From: Skermanella pratensis | Lineage (GTDB): Bacteria; Pseudomonadota; Alphaproteobacteria; Azospirillales; Azospirillaceae | Direction of reading: 5' to 3' | Assembly: GCF_008843145.1 (NCBI RefSeq) | Contig: NZ_CP030265.1 | Span: 2,528,001-2,592,000 of the forward strand | DNA length: 64,000 nucleotides | Shown here: positions 9,112 to 18,427 of the stretch, piece by piece | How the letters are laid out: the number at the start of each line of letters is the position of its first letter | Position numbering within the stretch: the first letter of the stretch is position 1 | The notes under the pieces: generated by a model | Told to the model about the DNA's origin: nothing | Seen by the model: only the letters and a program-made list of their open reading frames with translations | Database searches by the model: none | Translations under genes and position numbers: made by a program

Positions 9112-10071
9112 ATGGCGCAGCAGCGCGAACTGGACAAGCTTGGTAACCAGCTCGACTGGAACCTGTTGCGGACCTTCATGGTAATCGTGCAGGAAGGCAG
9201 CATAACGGCTGCCGCGAACCGGCTGTTCCTGACCCAGCCCGCGGTGAGCCTGGCGCTGAAACGGCTCGAGGCGCGCCTGGGCCGGGAGATGATCGAGCGC
9301 GGGCAAGGCCGTTTCCGCGTCACCGAGGCCGGAGAAACGATCTACCGGGAGGTCGTGGACATCTACGGCACGATCAGCCGCTTCGGCATCCTGGTGCGGG
9401 AAATACACGAGGAGATTTCCGGTCATGTCAGGATCTTCATGACCAGCCGGATCCAGACGGTGCTGCTCGACCGCGTGCTGAAGGAGTTTCACGGCCGATA
9501 CCCGAAGGTGACGTTCCGCATCGACGTCATCCCCTCGACCGATATCCACATCGCCCTGCAGCAGAAGATCGGCACGCTTGGCATCTGCCTGATGCGCGAG
9601 CCGATTCCGGGACTGCGGAGCGAGGTGCTGATCCACCAGACCTATCGCTTGTATTGCGGGCGCGGCCACCGGTTCTACGGCAGCAAGGGCCTCGATGTCG
9701 CCGACCTGCGGAAGGAAGATTTCGTGTCCTTCACCACCGACCAGATCGACGGCACCCTGTCGCCGCTGGCGGTGTTCCGGGCGCGGGAAGGTTTCGGCGG
9801 CCGAATCGTCGGTGCCTCCGCCAACCTGGAGGAGGTGCGGCGCATGATAGTCTGCGGCCTCGGGCTCGGTCCGTTGCCGGAGCACACCGCAGTCCGCGAC
9901 ATCGCCGATGGCGAACTGTGGGAGCTTCCGCCCTATGAAGGGGTGGCACCGGTGGACGTCCACTTGATCTGGAATCCGCAGTCGAGGTTCAACCGTGCCG
10001 AGATCGCCTTCCGTGAGATGCTGCTCGCCCAGATCCGGGATCTGCCCGTCGACCGGCGCCTGCCGACCTAA
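9112..10071 (+). CDS. LysR-family transcriptional regulator
   Basis: 319 residues. The N-terminal winged helix-turn-helix reads LRTFMVIVQEGSITAAANRL followed by LTQPAVSLALKRLEARLG (about residues 20-57), a canonical LysR DNA-binding domain. A LysR substrate domain follows from about residue 95 (GHVRIFMTSRIQTVLLDRVL). It is divergent from the catabolic operon and the T-N11-A box lies between them, so it is probably the activator of that operon, responding to the substrate or an intermediate. The effector is unknown. The gene ends 38 bases before the converging 2-hydroxyacid dehydrogenase gene. Confidence 0.93.
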   Translation: MAQQRELDKLGNQLDWNLLRTFMVIVQEGSITAAANRLFLTQPAVSLALKRLEARLGREMIERGQGRFRVTEAGETIYREVVDIYGTISRFGILVREIHEEISGHVRIFMTSRIQTVLLDRVLKEFHGRYPKVTFRIDVIPSTDIHIALQQKIGTLGICLMREPIPGLRSEVLIHQTYRLYCGRGHRFYGSKGLDVADLRKEDFVSFTTDQIDGTLSPLAVFRAREGFGGRIVGASANLEEVRRMIVCGLGLGPLPEHTAVRDIADGELWELPPYEGVAPVDVHLIWNPQSRFNRAEIAFREMLLAQIRDLPVDRRLPT

Positions 10072-10109
10072 GCTGCGGCGGCCGGACCACGGCCCGAATC
10101 CGTGTTGCG

Positions 10110-11075
10110 TCAAGCGATCTCGGGTACAGGCGTTCTCACCGGATTGCCGGCCAGGAACGCCGTGATGTTCGCGGCGACGAGGCTTTGCATCGCCTCGTGA
10201 GCTTCGTGGGTGCCGCCGCCGATATGCGGCGTCAGGACCGCGTGAGGGATTGCCCTGAGGGCATCTGGCACAGTGGGTTCGTGCTCGAAGACGTCGAGCC
10301 CGGCGCCACCCAGATCGCCCGATCGCAGCAACTCGATCATGGCTTCCTGGTCGATGATCGACCCGCGCGCGATATTGACCACGATGCCGTCCGGACCCAG
10401 CGCCTTCATAACGTCCCGGCCGACGCGATGGCGATTGCCGGTATCGGCCCGCGCCGCGACCATCAACACGTCGGCCCATTCCGCCAGGGATTCCAGCGTC
10501 TCGTGGAAGGCGTATGGCGCATCCGGCTTATGCGAGCGGTTATGGTAGGCCACTTCCGCCTCGAACGCGGCGGCGCGGGCGGCGATCCTGCGGCCGATCG
10601 CGCCGAAGCCGAAAACGCCGATCCTGCGCCCGGTCAACCCTCGCACAAGCGGCATCCGGGCCGCGGAATGCCCGCTCCAAAGCCCGTCGCGCACGAATCT
10701 GTCCGCCATGCCAACCCGCCGGCTGGTGGCCAGCAACAGCGCCATCGCGTGGTCGGCTACCGCCGGAGCGTTGGCCGCAGGGCTGTGCGTGACCATGATC
10801 CCGCGCTTGAACGCCTCCTCCAGATCGACGCCCTCGTAGCCGGTGCCGTAGCAGCAGATCAAGCCGAGGGAGGGCAGGCGGTCCATCACCGCCGCGTCGG
10901 TCTTCAGGGTTCCCATCGTCACCAACACGCGCACGGTGGCCGCATCATCGGGCGCGAGGGCGGCCCCGACCGGAGGGTCGAAGGGGCCTGTCACCGTGTA
11001 GCGGGGATGGATCCCGGTGATCCGGTCCTGGAGTTCGCCGGGAAACGAGGCAGCGAGGAGTATGATGGCTCTCAT
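10110..11075 (-). CDS. D-isomer specific 2-hydroxyacid dehydrogenase (glyoxylate/hydroxypyruvate reductase-like)
   Basis: 321 residues. The Rossmann motif is VFGFGAIGRRIAARAAAFEA (near 148-167), followed by YHNRSHK; the Arg just after the second strand suggests NADPH preference, as in GHPR-type enzymes. Catalytic residues of the family are visible: Arg in VAARADTGNRH (near 230), Glu in LDVFEHEPTVP (near 262) and His in LTPHIGGGT (near 284). It reduces 2-oxo acids such as glyoxylate, hydroxypyruvate or related compounds. The EamA transporter gene lies 27 bases upstream in the same direction and the two may be cotranscribed. It converges with the LysR gene. Confidence 0.88.
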   Translation of the reverse strand: MRAIILLAASFPGELQDRITGIHPRYTVTGPFDPPVGAALAPDDAATVRVLVTMGTLKTDAAVMDRLPSLGLICCYGTGYEGVDLEEAFKRGIMVTHSPAANAPAVADHAMALLLATSRRVGMADRFVRDGLWSGHSAARMPLVRGLTGRRIGVFGFGAIGRRIAARAAAFEAEVAYHNRSHKPDAPYAFHETLESLAEWADVLMVAARADTGNRHRVGRDVMKALGPDGIVVNIARGSIIDQEAMIELLRSGDLGGAGLDVFEHEPTVPDALRAIPHAVLTPHIGGGTHEAHEAMQSLVAANITAFLAGNPVRTPVPEIA

Positions 11076-11102
11076 GCCCGAAACGTTAGCCGACGGCTCG
11101 GG

Positions 11103-12023
11103 TCAGTGCAATGGAGCCGGCGCCGGCCGAACCCGCGGCGGGCGCGCCGCCAGCGCCACTCCGACCACGATGACGGCGATCGCGACGCCTTCGATAGGGG
11201 TCGGGACTTCTCCCAGAACGGGAATCGCCATCACCGATGCTACCACCGGGACCAGGGCGACGATCGCCGTCGCCGCTGCCGAGCCGAGAAGGGAGACCGC
11301 TCTGTTGAAGGTCACGATGGCGACCGCGCTCATCAGGACCCCCTGGTAAATGGCCTGGACCACCACTTCCCGAACCGGGGCGTCGCCGAGGCGGGCGAGG
11401 TCGGACAGCAGGTATGCCGGCAGGAACAGGACGGCCGACCAGAAGCAGATCAGCGCCGCCGCCTGGATCGGGGTGAGTCCGCTCCGGCGGAAACGCAAGG
11501 TGTAGACCGCCCACATGGCCGACGCCAGGATCAGGCAGCCGAATCCCGCCGGGCTGGGGGAAGCGCCGGATAGCGAAGCGCCGATCGTCAGCCCGACGAG
11601 GCCGGCGATGATCGCGGCATATCCCGCAAGACGGCTGCGGTCCGGCCGCTCCCGCAAGGCCAGCCAAGCGATCGCTCCGGAAAAGACGGGCATCATGGTC
11701 GGCGTGACGGACGAGGCCTGGGCGGCCGAAGTCAGTTGAAGCCCCACCGCGACGAGGAGGACGAAGGGAGCCCCCCATAGGGCGGAGAACAGAAGTCCCT
11801 CGATCCAGGCGCCCTTCGGCAGCCGACCCGTCAGGCCGAACAGGACCGGCAGCAGGATCAGCGCGCCGAACCCGAACCGGAGCGCCGTGATGTCCCAGAC
11901 CCGCAATTCGTGGGTGACGCCGAACCGGGTCACGACGAACCAGCCGGCGAAGATGATCACCGTGACCGCCGCCCAGGCAAATCCGGTCAGGACATCTCTG
12001 AGGTTCCGCCCCTGCGGCGTCAA
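11103..12023 (-). CDS. EamA/DMT-superfamily transporter
   Basis: About 306 residues with ten hydrophobic segments in two EamA repeats; the first repeat begins WAAVTVIIFAGWFVVTRFGV and the second is recognisable at GFGCLILASAMWAVYTLRFR. The protein should be an inner-membrane metabolite exporter or importer of the drug/metabolite transporter superfamily. No ATG lies near the first membrane helix. I place the start at a TTG (12023, LTPQGRNLRDVL) behind GGGGACGGCGGGTA; an upstream ATG at 12215 would add an unlikely His/Arg-rich 64-residue tail. The start is therefore uncertain. The gene precedes the 2-hydroxyacid dehydrogenase by 27 bases and may share its transcript. Confidence 0.83.
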   Translation of the reverse strand: MTPQGRNLRDVLTGFAWAAVTVIIFAGWFVVTRFGVTHELRVWDITALRFGFGALILLPVLFGLTGRLPKGAWIEGLLFSALWGAPFVLLVAVGLQLTSAAQASSVTPTMMPVFSGAIAWLALRERPDRSRLAGYAAIIAGLVGLTIGASLSGASPSPAGFGCLILASAMWAVYTLRFRRSGLTPIQAAALICFWSAVLFLPAYLLSDLARLGDAPVREVVVQAIYQGVLMSAVAIVTFNRAVSLLGSAAATAIVALVPVVASVMAIPVLGEVPTPIEGVAIAVIVVGVALAARPPRVRPAPAPLH

Positions 12024-12274
12024 TACCCGCCGTCCCCGGCGTCGGTTTTCAAATCGTGGGATTTCATGCTGTCGCTTCGGATCGCCATGATGCTGATGTT
12101 CTGCCACACAATGTTCCGGCACCGGCGGCATGGCAACCTTGCAGGCTTCCTGACCAGCTTCCGGAATGGAAACGGGCTGGACCGGACCGTCACCCCGGAT
12201 CGCCTCCACGCGCAATCCCGGGTGGCGAGATCCGCGCGTGGGTGGCCGGATCGAAGTCCGGTCACCCCGTGGAC

Positions 12275-14014
12275 CTATCCGTTCATCCGGTTCGGAAAAG
12301 CAAGATCCTGCGCCTCGTGCAGGCGCTGGTAAAGGCCGCCGGCCCGGATCAGGCTTTCGTGCGCTCCCTCCGCCGCGATCCCGCCGCCGTTGATCACGAC
12401 GATCCGGTCGGCGTCGCGGATGGTCGCTAGGCGGTGGGCGATGATCAGGGATGTACGGCCGCGGGCCAGCTCCTGCAGGGATGCCTGGATCGCCCGCTCC
12501 GTTTCCGTGTCCAGGGCGGAGGTCGCCTCGTCGAGGATCAGGATCGGGGGATTCTTCAGGAAGATGCGGGCGATCGCCACCCGTTGCTTCTGTCCGCCCG
12601 AAAGCTTCACGCCGCGTTCGCCGACGATCGTGTCCAGGCCATCGGGACAGTCGGCTATCAATCCGTCCAGGCGGGCGCGGCGGGCGGCCTCCAGGATCTC
12701 GGCCTCCGTCGCGTCCAGGCGGCCATAGGCGATGTTGTCGCGCAGCGTGCCGGCGAAGAGGAAGACATCCTGCTGCACGATGCCGATCTGCTGGCGCAGG
12801 GACGCCAGTGTAAGGTCACGGATGTCATGGCCGTCGATCGTTATCCGTCCTCTGTCGACCTCGTAGAAGCGAGGCAGCAGCGACAGCAGGGTGGTCTTGC
12901 CGGCCCCGGAAGGCCCGACGAAAGCGACGGTCTCCCCGGCGCGGACCGAGAGCGACACGCCGTCGAGGACCGGGCGTGCCGGGTCGTAGCCGAAGCCCAC
13001 TTCCTCGAAGGCGATGGCGCCCCTGAACGGCGGTGCGGCGACGGCGCCGGGAAGATCGGTGATCTCCGGTTCCGTGGCCAGGAACTCGCGGTATCGGCGA
13101 AACCCGGCGATGCCCTTCGGGTAGTTCTCGATCACCGCCGCGATCCGCTCCAGCGGCTGGTAGAAGACGTTGATCAGCAGCAGGAACCCTACGAACCCGC
13201 CGATGCTCAGGTCTCCCGCATGGACGAACCAGGTGCCGGCGACGAGCACCACCACCTGCACCAGCCGCATGCCCAGATAATTCAGCCCCAGGCTGAAGGC
13301 CATGATGCGGTAGCCGTTGAGCTTGGCATGCTTGTACTGGCCGTTGTCCTTGGCGAACATCGCTCTTTCGTGGGCTTCGTTGGCGAAGGCGCGCACGACC
13401 CGCGCCCCGCCGACCACCTCTTCGATCCTGGCGTTGAAGGCGCCCACGCGGTCGAACTGGGCATGCCAGTTGGCCGTCATGTCCTGCCCGAACCGCAGCA
13501 CGATCACCATGACCACCGGCACGATCAGCAGGGTGACCAGCGCCAGCGGCACATGGACCGTCATCATCAAAGCCAGCGCGCCGAGGAAGGTCATGACGGC
13601 GATGAACAGGTCCTCTGGCCCGTGATGGGCGAGTTCGCCGATCTCTTCCAGGTCCTTGGTCAGCCGGGCGACGAGATGGCCGGTCTTGTTCTCGTCGAAG
13701 AAGCGCAGCGGCAGCCGCTGCAGGTGATCGAAGGCCCGGCGGCGCATCTCGGTCTCGATGTTGATGCCCAGCACATGACCCCAATAGGTCACCACCACGA
13801 TCAGCCCCGTGTTGACCAGGTAGACCGTCAGCAGGCCGACGCTCGCCAGCAGGATCAGTTCCCAATCGCCTTTGGGCAGCAGGTGGTCCACATAGGCCGT
13901 CACCGCGAGCGGGAAGCCCAGGGAGAGCAGGCCGGACAGGATGGCCCCGCCGAAATCCACCAGGAACAGCCGCCGGTGCGGGCGGTAATAGCTAAAGAAA
14001 TCCTTCAACACCAT
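12275..14014 (-). CDS. ABC exporter, fused membrane and ATPase domains (candidate siderophore exporter)
   Basis: 579 residues of type IV half-transporter layout. Six membrane helices occupy roughly residues 15-305, starting LFLVDFGGAILSGLLSLGFPL. The ATPase domain has Walker A GPSGAGKTTLLSLL (near 372), the signature KLSGGQKQRVAIARIFL and Walker B ILILDEATSALD. It probably works as a homodimer in the inner membrane, exporting a small molecule. It lies immediately beside the FecI/FecR/FecA and petrobactin-type genes and is transcribed in the same direction as the sigma factor gene, 130 bases downstream of it. Export of the siderophore is a reasonable guess, but the family is broad (lipids, drugs, peptides, siderophores). 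Confidence 0.9.
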   Translation of the reverse strand: MVLKDFFSYYRPHRRLFLVDFGGAILSGLLSLGFPLAVTAYVDHLLPKGDWELILLASVGLLTVYLVNTGLIVVVTYWGHVLGINIETEMRRRAFDHLQRLPLRFFDENKTGHLVARLTKDLEEIGELAHHGPEDLFIAVMTFLGALALMMTVHVPLALVTLLIVPVVMVIVLRFGQDMTANWHAQFDRVGAFNARIEEVVGGARVVRAFANEAHERAMFAKDNGQYKHAKLNGYRIMAFSLGLNYLGMRLVQVVVLVAGTWFVHAGDLSIGGFVGFLLLINVFYQPLERIAAVIENYPKGIAGFRRYREFLATEPEITDLPGAVAAPPFRGAIAFEEVGFGYDPARPVLDGVSLSVRAGETVAFVGPSGAGKTTLLSLLPRFYEVDRGRITIDGHDIRDLTLASLRQQIGIVQQDVFLFAGTLRDNIAYGRLDATEAEILEAARRARLDGLIADCPDGLDTIVGERGVKLSGGQKQRVAIARIFLKNPPILILDEATSALDTETERAIQASLQELARGRTSLIIAHRLATIRDADRIVVINGGGIAAEGAHESLIRAGGLYQRLHEAQDLAFPNRMNG

Positions 14015-14144
14015 GGGGCCTCAAGAAATCTGCCGGCCAACGGCCACGAACATGGCAGCCGCGGCATGCGGCTCCGATCCTAAGACGTTCGACGCGGCGC
14101 GGTCTTCGAAAACAACCCGGCTCCGGCCTGCCGCCCCGATACGC

Positions 14145-14660
14145 TCAATCCCGTTCGGCGCGGGAGATCGTGTCGAGGAAATGGCCCATCGCCAGCTTCA
14201 TGTCGTTGAAGACGGTGCCCTGCGATACGCCGAGATGGTCGGCGATCCTGGGATAGGACCAGCCCTCGACCCGGTTGAGCACCCACACCTTGCGCGCGCG
14301 CTCGGGAAGCGTCGCGAGCGCGCCCTTGAGATTGTCCAGGCGCTCGCGGTGGAGCAGATGCTCCTCCGCCGAGGGGCTGTCGGACGCGATCTCCAGAGCA
14401 TCGAACGTTTCGGGCGGGCAGACTTCGAAGCGTTCCCGAGTCCTTCGCCTTCTCAAATGATCGAGTGCCAGGTTCTGGACCGTGCGGTGAAGGAAGGCAC
14501 CCACATTGTCGATCGCCCCGTTCTCCGCCGCCTTGTGAGCCCGCAGGTAGCTTTCCTGAAGCACATCCTCGGCGGTATGAAGATTGCGCACGACCCTCAT
14601 GGCGCGCCCGAGAAGCGAGTGGCGGTTGTCAAGATAGATGGCGTTCAAACTTGCGGGCAT
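14145..14660 (-). CDS. fecI: FecI-type ECF RNA polymerase sigma factor
   Basis: 171 residues from MPASLNAIYLDN, preceded by AAGG seven bases upstream; FecI of E. coli is 173 residues. In-frame ATGs at 14675 and 14816 would add an unconserved leader. Region 2 is visible as LLGRAMRVVRNLHTAEDVLQ (residues about 18-37) with the helix VGAFLHRTVQNLALDHLRRR near 58-77. Region 4 is LPERARKVWVLNRVEGWSYP followed by RIADHLGVSQGTVFNDMKLA. It should direct transcription of the receptor gene when FecR signals that the ferric siderophore is bound outside. Unusually, it is divergent from fecR rather than upstream of it in one operon. Confidence 0.9.
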   Translation of the reverse strand: MPASLNAIYLDNRHSLLGRAMRVVRNLHTAEDVLQESYLRAHKAAENGAIDNVGAFLHRTVQNLALDHLRRRRTRERFEVCPPETFDALEIASDSPSAEEHLLHRERLDNLKGALATLPERARKVWVLNRVEGWSYPRIADHLGVSQGTVFNDMKLAMGHFLDTISRAERD

Positions 14661-14800
14661 GGTCAGCCTTATCATGCGGTGCAGGCGCACCTTTCGCGTC
14701 AGGGCGGGAGGTTCGCCTGCCTCTCCCGGGACTGTTCGTTCCCGGGGTTCTGTGGGATCGTTGCCACGAACCCTTGCCAGAATTGCCGGCCTGCTGCAAC

Positions 14801-14815
14801 TGATAATTATTCGCA
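14801..14815. promoter_or_regulatory. Fur-like iron box between fecI and fecR
   Basis: TGATAATTATTCGCA fits the 7-1-7 Fur pattern TGATAAT-N-ATTATCA at 12 of 14 arm positions. It lies 141 bases from the fecI start and 112 bases from the fecR start in the divergent gap, in a short AT-rich patch inside GC-rich sequence. Iron-dependent repression of the sigma factor gene and of the siderophore locus is the expected role. Alphaproteobacteria may use Fur, RirA or Irr; the match here is to Fur. Seen directly: the sequence. Inferred: the regulator. Confidence 0.65.
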
Positions 14816-14926
14816 TTACCGAAGCAAGCTAGGTCTGCGGTTCCGTGCAGAAATCTGCTCCGCATAATGTGTTGTGCATCCCCAGGGACGTCTAAGCTAT
14901 ATACATACCCGGAAATGGAACGGTGG

Positions 14927-15931
14927 ATGACCCGAGTGGAGCAGAGAGAAGCGGACCGTCCGGGAAGTGCCGGGAACTACCGGCACCCCGATTCGATCAC
15001 CGACGCGGCACTTTCCTGGTTCGTGGCGCTTCAGGACGGAACCGCCGATCCCGAAACCCTGGCGGCCTACCAGGAATGGCGCCGCGGCGACCCGCGTCAT
15101 GGTCCCGCCTTCGACCTCGTCGCCGGCGTCGCCGGAATGCCGGAACTGCGCGCCGCGACCCTCGCCAGCCCCGAAGCCCGCGCGCTCCGGACCCGTCCGG
15201 CCCGGAAGGCGCCGCGCGCCCTGTGGTGGGTCTCGCTGGTGGCGGCATCGGTGGTCCTGGCGGCCGGTTTCCACCTTCTGCCGGCCGCGATGCTGCGGTG
15301 GAACGCCGATTACCTGACCGAGGCGGGGGATCGGCGCGAGGTTTCGCTGCCCGACGGCTCACGGTTGCTGCTTGATGCCGCCTCCGCCGTGGCGCTGGAT
15401 TTCGACGGCGGCCGGCGGGACGTCCGCCTGCTGCGGGGAGACGCGTTTTTCGATGTGGTCCCCGACCGGGCGAGGCCGTTCCGGGTCACTGGCGGCTTCA
15501 GCACCGTCGAGGTCACCGGAACCGCCTTCGCCGTGCATTCCGACGGCGAGGAGGATGCGATCTTCCTGGAAAAGGGCCGGATCGCCGTCGGCGGGACGAA
15601 CGGCGCCGGGCTGCCCGTGACGCTCGAACCCGGCGACCGGGTGACGGCCTCCGCGCTCGGCCTGTCCGCCGCCGTACGGACGGAACCCGGCGTCGCGCTC
15701 GCCTGGCGCGAAGGACGCTACGTCTTCCACGAGCAGCCGCTCGGGAGGGTGATCGACAATCTGCGCCGCTACTATGCGGGAACGATCCTCGTGCTCGACC
15801 ACCGGATCGGTGACGAGCTGGTGAGCGGGAACTACCGGCTGGACGATCCCGTCGGTGTGCTCCGGTCCCTCGCCGGGATCGCGGGGGCGAGCATGGCCGT
15901 CCTGCCGGGAGGGATCGTCATCCTGGCCTGA
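14927..15931 (+). CDS. fecR: FecR-family anti-sigma / sigma regulator
   Basis: 334 residues from MTRVEQREAD; the start is chosen because GGAA lies seven bases upstream, though in-frame ATGs at 14915 and 14867 are possible. The N-terminal cytoplasmic DUF4880-type domain holds ALSWFVALQDGTADPETLAA (about 28-47). A single membrane segment spans about 98-120 (WWVSLVAASVVLAAGFHLL). The periplasmic FecR domain includes REVSLPDGSRLLLDAASAV and the VTGTAFAVH strand, and a small C-terminal domain ends GNYRLDDPVGVLRSLA. It would carry the receptor signal across the membrane to the sigma factor. The receptor gene follows 108 bases downstream. Confidence 0.9.
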   Translation: MTRVEQREADRPGSAGNYRHPDSITDAALSWFVALQDGTADPETLAAYQEWRRGDPRHGPAFDLVAGVAGMPELRAATLASPEARALRTRPARKAPRALWWVSLVAASVVLAAGFHLLPAAMLRWNADYLTEAGDRREVSLPDGSRLLLDAASAVALDFDGGRRDVRLLRGDAFFDVVPDRARPFRVTGGFSTVEVTGTAFAVHSDGEEDAIFLEKGRIAVGGTNGAGLPVTLEPGDRVTASALGLSAAVRTEPGVALAWREGRYVFHEQPLGRVIDNLRRYYAGTILVLDHRIGDELVSGNYRLDDPVGVLRSLAGIAGASMAVLPGGIVILA

Positions 15932-16039
15932 TCGAATTTTTTGTGAGACCCGCCGGCTCCGAACGTCTGGCTGGATGGGGAGGTGCACAGCAACGTGCGG
16001 CCGCTCCCCGATGCCAGCAAGAGACGGGAGTTGTAGGGA

Positions 16040-18373
16040 ATGGATTGCCGGACGGGTGTGACACCGGAAGTTTCGACGAGCGTACAGAAGACGGCCGCCC
16101 GGCATTTGATCCTGGCACTGATGGCATCGACGGCCCTCGGTTGCGCCCTGGCGATCCCCTCGGCAGCCTCGGCCCAGCAGCAGGCGCCGGTCGGCGCCGC
16201 CGACCGGCCGGTGGATATCGCGATCCCGGCACAGCCCCTGCAGGCGGCACTGGACAGCTTCATCCGCCAGACCGGCTGGCAGATCGGCTATTCCAGCACT
16301 TTGGCGGCCGGCCGCACCTCCCGGGCGGTCACCGGCGCCATGGCGCCCGCCCAGGCCCTGGAAACGCTGCTGGCCGGGACTGGCGTCGGCTTCCGCATGG
16401 CCGGCCCGTCCAACGCCTCCCTGGTCGCGACGCAGGCTCCGGCCGCTTCGGTTGCGGAGGGAACGGCCGTTCCGGCGGGAGCCATGATGCTGGATCCCGT
16501 CACTGTTTCCGGCTCCACCGGCGGTTGGGGCGTCGGCCGGACCACCATCACGCCGGAGGATCTGGAACGGAAGAACCCCACGAGCATCCAGGAGGTTTTC
16601 GCCGGTGAACCCGGTATCCGGGTCGGCAGTTCCGTGCCGATGTCGCAGAAGGTCTATGTCAACGGTGTCGAGGAGACCAACCTCGCCGTCAGCATCGACG
16701 GAAGCCGCCAGAACAACAAGGTCTTCCACCACAACGGCACGACCCTCATCGATCCCAGCTTCCTGAAGATCGTGCGGGTGGATGCCGGGGTTGCGCCGGC
16801 CGATGCCGGGCCGGGAGCGCTGGCGGGGTCCATCGCTTACGAAACCAAGGATGCGCGCGACTTCCTGTCGGGAGACGGCGTCGGAGCCTTCGGCAAGTCC
16901 ACTCTCAACACCAACGGACCGGTTCTGACGACCAACCTGGCCGGCTACGGTCTGCACCAGGGGCTGGAAGCCCTCGGCTTCATCACCTACGGCAAGGGCG
17001 GCAGGTTCAAGGCGGGGAACGGCGACGAGGTGGCCGGCACCGGGACCGACATCGTCAGCGGGCTCGGCAAGGCCGCCATCGAAACCGATGGCGGCAACCG
17101 GTTCCAGATCAGCTACGAGCGGGTCTATGACGATGCCGCGCGGCCTTTCCGGGCCAATATTGGCAGCATCGCGGGGCGTCCGCCCTGGGAACCGAAGGTG
17201 CGCGACTATACCCTCGACCGGCAGAATACGGTCTTCACATACACCACTACCCAGCCGACGGATCTTTGGGACCCGAAGGTGGTCCTGGCCTATGGCCGAA
17301 CCGACGTGGAAACTCCGATCTTCCTCCGCCCGGTGCCGCCCAGCACGGTCCCCGGCAGCTTCCCCGGCACCGGAACGACGGACTCGCTGAACGGCAAGAT
17401 CGAGAACCGGTTCTCCTTCGGCTTCGGTTCGATCACGGCCGGCACCGATTTCTACCGGGACGAGGGCACCTACGGGGACGAAACTTTCTCCGCCACCGAG
17501 AAGGCGAACAACTTCGGCCTTTATGCCCAAGCCCGGGTCGAGCCGTGGGAGCGCCTGCGCCTGTCCTTCGGCCTGCGCGGCGACCGGCAGAAGTTCGAGG
17601 GAACCACCGGGGAGGAATGGACCAACTCCGGCGTCAGCCACAACGCCTCCGGCGAATTCGATCTCATCCCCCGGTTCCTGACGGCAAAGGCCGGATACTC
17701 CCATTCCTGGGCGGGCATCCCGCTGGCCGAGAACTTCATCATGAACAGCGCGTGGCGTTACGGCACCGGGCCGGAACCCGTCACGTCGGACAACGTGACC
17801 GCCGGCCTGGAGGCGCGTTACCAGGGCTTCACCGCCGAGGGCCGCGTCTTCCGGACCGATATCGAAGATGCGCGGGCCGCGCGGTTCGCCGTCGCCAGCG
17901 CCACGCTCAGCCGCGACGTGAAGTCGAAGGGTTATGAACTCGGGGGCGGCTATTCTTGGAACGAAGGGTATGTCCGCGCCAAGTTCGCTGACATCGACGT
18001 CACGATCGACGGTCAGCCCGCGGATTCGGACACCGGAACCTATCTCGCCACGCCGATGGGGCGGATCATCACGCTGGGCGGCGCCCAGTTGATCGCGAAC
18101 TGGGACATGACGGTCGGGGCCGATATGGAGATCGTGCTGGACTACGACGACGTCCAGGAGGGGCAACGGCCGCTGGACGGCTACGAAGTATTCAACATCT
18201 TCGCGGAATACCGGCCGGCCCGGTACTCGAACCTGACCTTCCGGCTCGACGTCCGCAACCTGTTCGACGCCACCTACGCGGACCGGGCCACCTATGGCCA
18301 GGAATTCGGGACGGTCACGCCGCTCTACCAGCCGGGCCGGTCTTTCCTGATCAGCGCTTCGGCCAAGTTCTGA
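16040..18373 (+). CDS. fecA: TonB-dependent siderophore receptor with N-terminal signalling domain (FecA-like)
   Basis: 777 residues. The signal peptide ends near PSAASAQQQ (about residue 46). A secretin/TonB short N-terminal (STN) signalling domain spans about 57-125 (PAQPLQAALDSFIRQTGWQI), as in receptors that talk to FecR. A TonB-box-like DPVTVSGS lies near 152-159, then the plug domain (IQEVFAGEPGIRVG near 183) and a beta-barrel ending in the aromatic C-terminus SASAKF. It imports a ferric siderophore through the outer membrane and triggers FecR/FecI. Standing directly before the asb genes, with 54 bases between them, it is the likely receptor for their product. Confidence 0.92.
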   Translation: MDCRTGVTPEVSTSVQKTAARHLILALMASTALGCALAIPSAASAQQQAPVGAADRPVDIAIPAQPLQAALDSFIRQTGWQIGYSSTLAAGRTSRAVTGAMAPAQALETLLAGTGVGFRMAGPSNASLVATQAPAASVAEGTAVPAGAMMLDPVTVSGSTGGWGVGRTTITPEDLERKNPTSIQEVFAGEPGIRVGSSVPMSQKVYVNGVEETNLAVSIDGSRQNNKVFHHNGTTLIDPSFLKIVRVDAGVAPADAGPGALAGSIAYETKDARDFLSGDGVGAFGKSTLNTNGPVLTTNLAGYGLHQGLEALGFITYGKGGRFKAGNGDEVAGTGTDIVSGLGKAAIETDGGNRFQISYERVYDDAARPFRANIGSIAGRPPWEPKVRDYTLDRQNTVFTYTTTQPTDLWDPKVVLAYGRTDVETPIFLRPVPPSTVPGSFPGTGTTDSLNGKIENRFSFGFGSITAGTDFYRDEGTYGDETFSATEKANNFGLYAQARVEPWERLRLSFGLRGDRQKFEGTTGEEWTNSGVSHNASGEFDLIPRFLTAKAGYSHSWAGIPLAENFIMNSAWRYGTGPEPVTSDNVTAGLEARYQGFTAEGRVFRTDIEDARAARFAVASATLSRDVKSKGYELGGGYSWNEGYVRAKFADIDVTIDGQPADSDTGTYLATPMGRIITLGGAQLIANWDMTVGADMEIVLDYDDVQEGQRPLDGYEVFNIFAEYRPARYSNLTFRLDVRNLFDATYADRATYGQEFGTVTPLYQPGRSFLISASAKF

Positions 18374-18427
18374 CCCCGCGGACGCCAGTACGGCCCTCTT
18401 GAATGCCACCGCCAGGATTGGCAAATC

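Noticed and set aside
15359..18424. Minus-strand open frame of more than 1000 codons under fecR/fecA
   Set aside because: This is an artefact of high GC. The plus strand encodes a clear signal peptide, STN domain and TonB receptor here, and the minus frame has no recognisable domain.
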